Origin: Actinosomnolentus pattersoniae (SeqCode)
GTDB lineage: Bacteria; Actinomycetota; UBA4738
Reading direction: 5' to 3'
Assembly: GCA_013817655.1 (NCBI GenBank)
Contig: JACDCJ010000119.1
Coordinates: 1-6,227 of the forward strand
Length of the DNA: 6,227 nt
Within the stretch, counting starts at the first letter, position 1, and every line of letters begins with the position of its first letter. The notes under the pieces were generated by a model, which saw only the letters and a list, made by a program, of their open reading frames with translations, did not search any database and had not been told where the DNA came from. The position numbers and the translations under genes were made by a program. This document shows, in pieces, positions 1 through 5,325 of the stretch.

Positions 1-51
1 GGGCAGGGCCGGCGGCGGGCGGACCGGAGCGAAACCCCGACAGTCGGGAGG

Positions 52-81
52 TTCACGCCGCGGCGCCGTGAGGCTTCTAGT
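52..81 (+). promoter_or_regulatory. Weak candidate sigma-70-type promoter of the lipoprotein gene
   Basis: TTCACG (52-57) and TCTAGT (76-81) each match the -35 and -10 consensus at four of six positions, with an 18-base spacer. They lie about 50 bases before the ATG at 133. Nothing else in the 132-base leader looks more like a promoter. Short palindromes are also present here (56-65 and 87-94), but such palindromes are common by chance in DNA this rich in G and C. This is a guess from consensus matching only. Confidence 0.2.
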
Positions 82-114
82 ACCGTAGGCGCCTGACGGT
101 TGCCCGGCCCCTCC

Positions 115-120
115 GGAGGT
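115..120 (+). promoter_or_regulatory. Shine-Dalgarno site deciding the lipoprotein start
   Basis: GGAGGT is a near-perfect match to the 16S anti-Shine-Dalgarno sequence. It lies 12 bases before the ATG at 133 and downstream of the in-frame TTG at 100, so it can serve the ATG but not the TTG. The spacing is a little long. The ATG is also favoured because it puts a normal short positively charged n-region in front of the lipoprotein signal. Confidence 0.7.
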
Positions 121-132
121 ATCTCGGCTCCG

Positions 133-672
133 ATGATCGCCAAGCACACCAAGACCCGCTTTGCCGTCGCGGTCGCACTTCTCCTTTTGGCGGCCGGTTG
201 TGCGGATTCCGGGACCTCGGCGGCGGACGGAGCCGCCACGCCTTCCGCGGACCCGACGCCCAGCGGGGCCTCCCCGTCCGCCTCGTCGAGCTCCTCGGCG
301 AGCGCCCCCGCGGGCCCGGTCGGAAACCCCCTCCCCGAGCTCTTGTACCGCCACGTGGACGTGGCGAGGGTGCTTCTGGAGGGATTGAAGGTGGAGTTGA
401 AGGTCCTGCAGACGACCACGGCGGAGTTCCTTCCGGGGACCGTGATCTCCCAGACCCCGAAACCGGGGGCCCTCGTCAAGGCGGGCCAGGTGGTAACGGT
501 GACGACGGCGGATCCGCCTGCTTGCGACCCGTCTTACCCATCCTTGTGCATCGCGCCCTTCGGGCCCGACGTCAGGTGCCATGACCTGCGCCCGAACAAG
601 GGCTTCGAGGTGCTACCGCCGGATCGCCATCGCCTCGACCCGGACCACGATGGGGTGGGCTGCGAGGACTGA
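133..672 (+). CDS. Lipoprotein with PASTA and C-terminal Excalibur calcium-binding domains
   Basis: A 179-residue protein predicted to be exported and lipid-anchored on the outer face of the membrane. Residues 1-9 are a basic n-region and 10-19 a hydrophobic core, followed by the lipobox A20-A21-G22-C23, where C23 would be lipidated. Residues 24-64 are a low-complexity Ala/Ser/Pro linker, probably a wall-spanning tether. Residues 67-129 resemble a single PASTA domain, with the typical VISQTPKPGALVKAGQVVTV stretch; PASTA domains of PknB kinases and penicillin-binding proteins bind peptidoglycan fragments or beta-lactams. Residues 131-178 form an Excalibur domain: cysteines C131, C139, C149 and C177, and the terminal motif D169-x-D171-x-D173-G-x-x-C177-E178, an EF-hand-like calcium loop. 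A wall-associated calcium-dependent role is inferred. An in-frame TTG at 100 would add 11 residues but lies upstream of the ribosome site. The gene stands alone on its strand and converges on the DUF885 gene. Domain calls are strong; the exact function is unknown. Confidence 0.9.
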   Translation: MIAKHTKTRFAVAVALLLLAAGCADSGTSAADGAATPSADPTPSGASPSASSSSSASAPAGPVGNPLPELLYRHVDVARVLLEGLKVELKVLQTTTAEFLPGTVISQTPKPGALVKAGQVVTVTTADPPACDPSYPSLCIAPFGPDVRCHDLRPNKGFEVLPPDRHRLDPDHDGVGCED

Positions 673-677
673 CGGTT

Positions 678-2339
678 CTACGGGGAGTCGGACCCGAGCT
701 CCCGCGCGACGGCCTCGAGCGGCAACGACCCCACGGCGAGAAGCCTGTCGTGGAAGTCCCTCAGGGAGAACGAGCCGCCGGCCCGCTTCTCGGCGTCCGC
801 GCGCCATCGCTCGATCTCGAACTGCCCGATCTTGTACGACAGCGCCTGCCCGGGCAGGGAGATGTAGCGGTCCACCTCGATGCCGGAATCCAGGCGGGGG
901 GCGCCCGTCGCCATCATCCTCTCGATGGCTCGCTCGCGGTCCCACCCGAAGGCGTGAATGCCAGTGTCGACGACCAGCCTCACCGCCCTGAACGCCTGCG
1001 CGTCCAGCATCCCCAATCGCTCGTAGTCGTCCAGGAAGAGCCCCATCTCGTCCGCCAGCCGCTCGCTGTAGAGTCCCCAGCCCTCGATGAACGCGCTGCC
1101 GGCCAGGATCCCACCGAAGCGGCGAAGTAGTGGTCGCTCACCCATCTCCTGCTCGATCGAGACCTGGAAGTGGTGGCCTGGGTTCGCCTCGTGGTACGTC
1201 GTCGTGGCCAGGTGGTGGAGCGGGCGCTCGGGCAGGTCCGAAGTGTTCACGTAGTAGACGCCCGGGCGCTCGCCGTCGTGGGTCGGTCCCTGGTAGAAGG
1301 CGAAGGGCATGTCCGCCTCGCGGTACTCCTCGATCGGCCGGACCTCGCAATTGGCGCGGGGCATGCGGCCGAAGAACCGGGGGGCGGCTTCCCATCCGCG
1401 GAGCACCTGCTCCTCCGCGAGGCGGACCACCTCCTCTCGAGAGCCAGCCGTGTTGCGTCCGCTGGCCTGATGGGCCTGGACGGCGGCCTCGGGCCCCGCG
1501 TAGCCGAGGGCTCGCGCAATCCGTCGGCGCTCCTCCTGGATCCGCTCCAGATCCTCCACTCCCATCTCGTGCACGCGCCTGGGCTCCATCTCCAATGTCG
1601 TCCATGCCCGGATCTCGGCCGCGTACATCTCCTCGCCGTTGGGCAGGGCGCAGAGCCCGAGCGATTCACGAGCGTGTGGGCGATACGCTCGGAGGGCGTC
1701 GAGGAAGCGACGGTAGGCGGGCCAGAGAACCTCGCGCATCAGGCCGGCAAACCGGTCGCGCTCGGCTTCTGACGCCTCCCGTAGCGGCGTGGCGAGCGGG
1801 GCGTCGCCAAATGACAGCTTCACCAGTCGCTCGATCTGTGCGATCGTCCGCTCAATGACGACGACGGGAACCGTCTGGCCAACGCGAGCGGCATCTGCCG
1901 CCACCTCCGCGCAGGCCTCGAGATAGGCGGGAACGGCCGAGAGGCGCGCGAAGTATCGGTCCCGGCGCTCCGGCGTGTCGGCTCTCTGCAGCGACCCGAG
2001 GTCCGCGAGCAGCGTGCCAGGACCCCAGAGGTGGCTCACGACCTGAAACCGGTCGGTCCGGTGCTCGAGCGCGGCGAGGTCGCGAACCGCGATGGCTTCC
2101 ATGACGTCGAGGGTGGTCCTGCCCACGAGATCGAGCCTTGAACGGTCGATGGCCTCCAGGTCCTTAAGCGCCCCGCGTTGGACCTGCTCCCGCCGGTCAC
2201 GCCCGGCTTCGCTCGGATCGGCCAGCCGGTCGTCGAAACGCTCGTCGCCGACCTCCGTGGCCAGCACCGGCTCCAACGTCAGCAGCTTCTCCCAATAGCC
2301 ATCGACCACGGCTCGCCAGTCAGCGTCAACGCGATTCAT
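678..2339 (-). CDS. DUF885 family protein, putative zinc metallopeptidase
   Basis: A 553-residue protein matching the DUF885 family (Pfam PF05960). Visible signatures are H383-E384-A-N-P-G-H389-H390, then E419-G-W-G-L-Y-S-E426-R-L, V456-V-D-T-G-I-H462 followed by GW, and Y492-I-S-L-P-G-Q-A-L-S-Y-K-I-G505. The family is usually described as a probable metallopeptidase; the His/Glu pairs at 383-389 and 419-426 are the expected metal and catalytic residues, although the spacing is HExxPGH rather than plain HEXXH. Length is normal for the family. No signal peptide is visible at the chosen start, so a cytoplasmic location is inferred, whereas some relatives are exported. The start was set at the ATG at 2339, which follows GAGGAG; the reading frame stays open to 2786, but that stretch is the coding region of rdgB. 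It overlaps rdgB by 14 bases, suggesting translational coupling. The substrate is unknown. Confidence 0.9.
   Translation of the reverse strand: MNRVDADWRAVVDGYWEKLLTLEPVLATEVGDERFDDRLADPSEAGRDRREQVQRGALKDLEAIDRSRLDLVGRTTLDVMEAIAVRDLAALEHRTDRFQVVSHLWGPGTLLADLGSLQRADTPERRDRYFARLSAVPAYLEACAEVAADAARVGQTVPVVVIERTIAQIERLVKLSFGDAPLATPLREASEAERDRFAGLMREVLWPAYRRFLDALRAYRPHARESLGLCALPNGEEMYAAEIRAWTTLEMEPRRVHEMGVEDLERIQEERRRIARALGYAGPEAAVQAHQASGRNTAGSREEVVRLAEEQVLRGWEAAPRFFGRMPRANCEVRPIEEYREADMPFAFYQGPTHDGERPGVYYVNTSDLPERPLHHLATTTYHEANPGHHFQVSIEQEMGERPLLRRFGGILAGSAFIEGWGLYSERLADEMGLFLDDYERLGMLDAQAFRAVRLVVDTGIHAFGWDRERAIERMMATGAPRLDSGIEVDRYISLPGQALSYKIGQFEIERWRADAEKRAGGSFSLRDFHDRLLAVGSLPLEAVARELGSDSP
683..703. 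terminator. Imperfect hairpin at the convergent gene ends, doubtful terminator
   Basis: GGGAGTCG (683-690) can pair with CGA-CTCCC (695-703) with one bulged G at 698 and a four-base loop, giving an eight-pair GC-rich stem. It lies 11 bases after the lipoprotein stop and inside the last codons of the DUF885 gene. No T-run follows on either strand, so it is not a normal intrinsic terminator; at most it marks a pause or 3' end for the plus-strand transcript. Confidence 0.2.
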
Positions 2340-2970
2340 AGGTCTCCTCATGCGGATCGGAAGCGAACATCGGAAAATCCGCGCCGAGCATATCGCGAAG
2401 CGCTCGAAGCGCCTTCCCACGGTGACTGATGGCGTTCTTGTCCTCGGGCCGAAGCTCCGCCATCGTTCGGTCGTGGCCCAGGGGAACGAAGGCGGGGTCG
2501 TATCCGAAGCCGCCGGATCCCCGCGGTTCGAAGAGAAGGCGCCCCTCGCATGTCGCTTCCGCGTAATGGGTCTGGCCTCCCGGCCGCGAGTACACGGCCA
2601 CGCATCGGTACCGCGCGGTCCTGGATTCCTCGGGCACATCACGCAGCCGTTCCAGGAGAAACCGGAGGTTCTCGGCCTCTTTCTGGGCCGGGCCGGCGAA
2701 GCGCGCGGAACGCGGGCCGGGGGCGCCGCCGAGCGCGTCCACCTCGATTCCGGAGTCGTCCGCGATCGCGGGAATCCCGAGGGCATCGGCGACGGCCGTG
2801 GCCTTCAGTTCCGCATTCTCCAGATAGCTCTTCCCGGACTCCTCGACCTCCGGCCAGGACGCGTCGCGATACGTCACCCATCGGACCGGCCAGTCCGCGC
2901 AGATCTCGAGGATCTCGCGAACCTTGCCGGAGTTTCGGGTCGCGAGGGCGACGGCGGGGCGAGGGGCCAC
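2326..2970 (-). CDS. rdgB: RdgB/HAM1 family non-canonical purine NTP pyrophosphatase
   Basis: A 214-residue cytosolic enzyme that hydrolyses dITP/ITP and XTP to the monophosphate and pyrophosphate, keeping deaminated purines out of DNA and RNA. Family signatures are complete: T11-R-N-S-G-K16 near the N-terminus (nucleotide phosphate binding), D71-D-S-G74 containing the expected catalytic/metal aspartates, G-A-P-G-P-R-S-A-R-F-A-G at 82-93, G151-S-G-G-F-G-Y-D-P-A-F-V-P163, and I181-S-H-R-G-K-A-L-R189 (base recognition). The length is slightly above the usual 190-200, with a short extra C-terminal tail. The start is GTG at 2970; a GAGG ribosome site overlaps the rph stop codon five bases upstream. 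The 7-base gap from rph and the 14-base overlap with the DUF885 gene show co-transcription. The rph-rdgB pairing is common in bacteria, including Rv1340-Rv1341 of mycobacteria. Confidence 0.97.
   Translation of the reverse strand: MAPRPAVALATRNSGKVREILEICADWPVRWVTYRDASWPEVEESGKSYLENAELKATAVADALGIPAIADDSGIEVDALGGAPGPRSARFAGPAQKEAENLRFLLERLRDVPEESRTARYRCVAVYSRPGGQTHYAEATCEGRLLFEPRGSGGFGYDPAFVPLGHDRTMAELRPEDKNAISHRGKALRALRDMLGADFPMFASDPHEETYESR
2344..2349 (-). promoter_or_regulatory. Shine-Dalgarno site for the DUF885 gene, inside the rdgB 3' end
   Basis: On the minus strand GAGGAG is followed by four bases and then the ATG at 2339. It lies within the last codons of rdgB. Another in-frame ATG at 2351 directly abuts this site and has no comparable site of its own, so the start at 2339 is preferred; the two differ by only four residues. 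Confidence 0.6.
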
Positions 2971-2977
2971 ACTCCCC

Positions 2978-3709
2978 TCAGCCCGCCAGCACCTGGCGCT
3001 GGAACTCGGTCAGCCGCTCGATCCCATCCCCCGCGAGGTCGAGGAGCGCATCGAGCTGATCCCTCGAGAACGGCGCTCCCTCCGCGGTCCCCTGGACCTC
3101 CACCAACCCACGGCTTCCCGTCATGACGACGTTGAAGTCCACCTCCGCCCGGGAGTCCTCCTCGTACGAGAGATCGAGGAAGAGCTCCTCCCCGATCACT
3201 CCGACGCTGACGGCCGCCACGGAATCCGCGAGGACCTCCTTGGAAACGCTCCCCTGCTCTCGAAGGCCTCGGACGGCCTGTGCGAGGGCCAGATAGCCGG
3301 CCGTGATGGACGCCGTGCGCGTTCCCCCGTCGGCCTGCAGGATGTCGCAGTCGACCCAGATGGTCCCCTCCCCCATGTCGCCGAGCGTCGTCACCGACCG
3401 AAGCGAACGTCCGATAAGCCTCTGGATTTCCTGCGTCCGACCCGAGGGTCGGCCCGACTGGATCTCGCGCGGGGTTCGAACGGCCGTCGAGCGCGGCAGC
3501 ATGGAGTACTCGGCCGAGACCCACCCGCTTCCGGTGCCCTGCAGGAACCGGGGGACCTTCGGCTCGTAGGACGCCGCCGCCAGCACCCTGGTCTTCCCCA
3601 TCTCGAGCATCGCAGAGCCCTCCGCCCATTCGAGGTAGCCCATCTCCACCTTGAGCGGCCGAAGGTCGGCCGGGCCCCGCCCATCGGTACGGAGGATCGG
3701 CTCCTTCAC
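2978..3709 (-). CDS. rph: Ribonuclease PH (tRNA nucleotidyltransferase)
   Basis: A 243-residue phosphorolytic 3'-5' exoribonuclease that trims the 3' ends of tRNA precursors, releasing nucleoside diphosphates; the family works as a hexameric ring. The N-terminus reads R7-T-D-G-R11 then L-R-P, as expected. Other signatures are G90-R-T-Q-E-I-Q-R-L-I-G-R-S-L-R104 (phosphate-binding arginine), C121-D-I-L-Q-A-D-G-G-T-R-T-A133, D179-L-S-Y-E-E-D185 (the predicted catalytic aspartates), and G207-T-A-E-G-A-P-F. Length matches the family (about 240-260), so it looks intact and active. The start is GTG at 3709, sharing GTGA with the stop of the upstream hydrolase, with AAGG eight bases before it. That four-base overlap implies translational coupling. 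Confidence 0.97.
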   Translation of the reverse strand: MKEPILRTDGRGPADLRPLKVEMGYLEWAEGSAMLEMGKTRVLAAASYEPKVPRFLQGTGSGWVSAEYSMLPRSTAVRTPREIQSGRPSGRTQEIQRLIGRSLRSVTTLGDMGEGTIWVDCDILQADGGTRTASITAGYLALAQAVRGLREQGSVSKEVLADSVAAVSVGVIGEELFLDLSYEEDSRAEVDFNVVMTGSRGLVEVQGTAEGAPFSRDQLDALLDLAGDGIERLTEFQRQVLAG

Positions 3710-4455
3710 AGCGTCACCCTTGTCCCTTCCTCGGCCAGCGCGGCCGGCTTGCCGAAGGCCGTCGAGGCGCGTTCGAGGCCGCCGTCCCGATCCGTGTTCA
3801 TCCAGCGCACGTGCGTGAGCACGAGCTCAGCGGCGCCCGCTCGAGCCGCATGCTCCCCCGCCTGCCCGGCCGTGAGATGCAGAGGCTCCGCGCCGCCCGG
3901 AACCTCCAGCCAGGTCGCCTCCGAGAGCAGCAGGTCCGCGTCGCGGGCCAGCCCGACGAGCTCGTCGGTCGGCCCGGTGTCCGCCGAGTACGCGAGCGCG
4001 ACACCCCCGGCCTCGACGCGCATGCCGAGCGTGGGGACCGGATGTCGCATCGGGGCGGTTCGTACGCGGAACGGTCCCACGCCGAAGCTCTCTCCGGGTT
4101 CCACGGCACGCACGTCGAAGACCTTCTCCACCATGGCGCCGCCTTGATCCGAAAGAAGCGCGGTCACTCCGTCGACCAGTCCGGGCGGACAGTAGAGCGG
4201 CAGGCCCATCGGGTGCTCGGGATGGAACAGTCGCGCGTAGAAGTAGGGAAAAAGATCGAGTAGATGATCGGGATGACGGTGCGAGATGACGACGGCGTCC
4301 ACATCGAGCAGGCCGATGTGGCGCTGAAGGTTCGCCATCGTGCCCGTCCCGAGGTCGATCCACAGCGTGAATCCGTCCGTGCGCAGCAGATAGCCGGTGC
4401 AGGCTCCGCCCGCATCCGGCCACGTCCCCTGGCCGCCTAGCACCACCAGCTCCAC
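3706..4455 (-). CDS. Metallo-beta-lactamase-fold hydrolase, Rv1339-like (possible cyclic nucleotide phosphodiesterase)
   Basis: A 249-residue cytosolic protein with the full dinuclear-metal set of the fold: H59-R-H61-P-D63-H64, H138, D159 and H215. It also has the class-typical N-terminal G7-G-Q-G strand turn, E179-A-T-W, and L192-H193-L-T. Its place between murI and rph and its similarity along the length match M. tuberculosis Rv1339, reported to hydrolyse cyclic AMP as an atypical class II phosphodiesterase. Such proteins are often auto-annotated as ribonuclease Z. The residue before E179 is Ser178, whereas RNase Z has His in its HEAT motif, and the chain is shorter than typical RNase Z (about 300), so RNase Z is less likely. 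The start is GTG at 4455, two bases after the murI stop; a longer open frame upstream is the murI region read out of frame. The family call is strong; the substrate is inferred. Confidence 0.93.
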   Translation of the reverse strand: MELVVLGGQGTWPDAGGACTGYLLRTDGFTLWIDLGTGTMANLQRHIGLLDVDAVVISHRHPDHLLDLFPYFYARLFHPEHPMGLPLYCPPGLVDGVTALLSDQGGAMVEKVFDVRAVEPGESFGVGPFRVRTAPMRHPVPTLGMRVEAGGVALAYSADTGPTDELVGLARDADLLLSEATWLEVPGGAEPLHLTAGQAGEHAARAGAAELVLTHVRWMNTDRDGGLERASTAFGKPAALAEEGTRVTL

Positions 4456-4457
4456 AG

Positions 4458-5282
4458 CTAGCGGCTCTTCGAGAGCTCTAGGGACACACGGTCTGCGTCC
4501 AGGAACTCGGGCCCGAGGAAACGGCGACCAAGCCCGGCGAACCATTCGGGATCCCCCGAGCACTCGAACCGGTGGTCGGGGGGGCGGGTCATCTCGTTGA
4601 GAAGGCCCCGCTCCCCGAGAATCTCGTACACGTCCTTCGCCGTCTCGTCGGCGGAGGAGAGCAGCAGGACCTCCGGCCCCATCACGTGGTGCAACGCTCC
4701 TCGTAGGAGCGGATAGTGCGTGCATCCGAGGATGAGGGTGTCCACGCCGGCGGCCTGCAACGGCGTCAGGTAGCGCTCGGCGGCCGCAAGCAGCGCCGGG
4801 CTGGTCGTGTCCCCCCGCTCGACGAACTCGACGAAGGCGGGGCAGGCCTGCCCGATGAGCGCGATCTCGCTTCCCGGATCGAGTCGGGCCAGCGCATCGT
4901 GGTAGGCGCCGCTCGCCACGGTCACCTCGGTGCCGATGAGGCCGACCCGCCCGTTTCGGGTCGCCCGCACGGCCGCCCGAACGGCCGGTTCGATGACCCC
5001 GACCACGGGGACGGAAACGGCGGCGCGGACCTGCTCGATCGCGGCCGCGGTCGCCGAGTTGCACGCGACCACGATCATCTTCACGTCGCGCTCCACCAGG
5101 TGCCGGGCGATCTGCACGGCGAACGTCCTGACCTCTTCGAGGGTGCGAGGCCCGTACGGATATCGGGCGGTGTCACCGAAATAGAGCACGGGTTCGCGCG
5201 GGAGGTCGTCGAGGATGGAGCGGACCACCGTGAGCCCGCCGACACCCGAGTCGAACACGCCGATCGCGCGAGGATCACTCAC
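4458..5282 (-). CDS. murI: Glutamate racemase
   Basis: A 274-residue cofactor-independent racemase converting L-glutamate to D-glutamate for peptidoglycan, acting in the cytoplasm. Two catalytic cysteines are present in their normal contexts: C74 in V-A-C-N-S-A-T-A and C187 in L-G-C-T-H-Y-P-L-L. The N-terminus carries F10-D11-S12-G-V-G-G16, with the conserved Asp-Ser pair, and Y-P-Y-G at 41-44. H189 follows the second cysteine as expected. Length is typical of the family. The start is GTG at 5282, which places the first motif at the usual distance from the N-terminus. No good Shine-Dalgarno site is present; AAGG lies about nine bases upstream, inside a G-rich repeat. It sits 42 bases after cysM and 2 bases before the Rv1339-like gene. 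In mycobacteria a rhomboid gene lies between cysM and murI; here there is none. Confidence 0.97.
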   Translation of the reverse strand: MSDPRAIGVFDSGVGGLTVVRSILDDLPREPVLYFGDTARYPYGPRTLEEVRTFAVQIARHLVERDVKMIVVACNSATAAAIEQVRAAVSVPVVGVIEPAVRAAVRATRNGRVGLIGTEVTVASGAYHDALARLDPGSEIALIGQACPAFVEFVERGDTTSPALLAAAERYLTPLQAAGVDTLILGCTHYPLLRGALHHVMGPEVLLLSSADETAKDVYEILGERGLLNEMTRPPDHRFECSGDPEWFAGLGRRFLGPEFLDADRVSLELSKSR

Positions 5283-5287
5283 GTCCG

Positions 5288-5325
5288 CCCGCCTTCCCGC
5301 CTTCCCCGCCTTCCCCGCCTACCCC
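5288..5325 (-). repeat. Short G-rich tandem repeat with G-quadruplex potential upstream of murI
   Basis: On the plus strand four consecutive units read GCCTTCCC, GCCTTCCCC, GCCTTCCCC and GCCTACCCC (5291-5325), preceded by CCC at 5288-5290. On the minus, coding strand this gives five G-runs of three or four, each separated by exactly five bases, which satisfies the usual four-run quadruplex pattern with one run to spare. It fills nearly all of the 42-base gap between cysM and murI, ends five bases before the murI start codon, and covers the place where the murI ribosome site should be. The repeat is seen directly; folding is inferred. Confidence 0.7.

Noticed and set aside
36..48. Small hairpin CCCGA-CAG-TCGGG as a terminator of an upstream gene
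   Set aside because: The stem is only five pairs with a three-base loop and no proper T-run, and no gene end is visible to its left.
100..132. TTG start giving an 11-residue longer lipoprotein
   Set aside because: The only strong Shine-Dalgarno site lies after it, and the extension would lengthen the n-region of the signal peptide abnormally.
1130..1858. Plus-strand open frames of 200-242 codons across the DUF885 gene
   Set aside because: Low-complexity Arg/Pro/Gly translations antisense to a gene with clear family motifs; typical GC-rich shadows.
2340..2786. N-terminal extension of the DUF885 frame into the rdgB region
   Set aside because: The extra 149 residues are the rdgB sequence read in another frame; DUF885 homology and a ribosome site support the start at 2339.
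2924..4147. A 407-codon open frame on the plus strand opposite rph and the Rv1339-like gene
   Set aside because: It is antisense to two genes with complete family motifs, is rich in Arg, Pro and Ser as expected for a GC-rich shadow frame, and shows no recognisable domain or ribosome site.
4456..5064. N-terminal extension of the Rv1339-like frame into murI
   Set aside because: The added 203 residues are Arg/Gly-rich out-of-frame murI sequence; the beta-lactamase fold begins naturally at the GTG at 4455.
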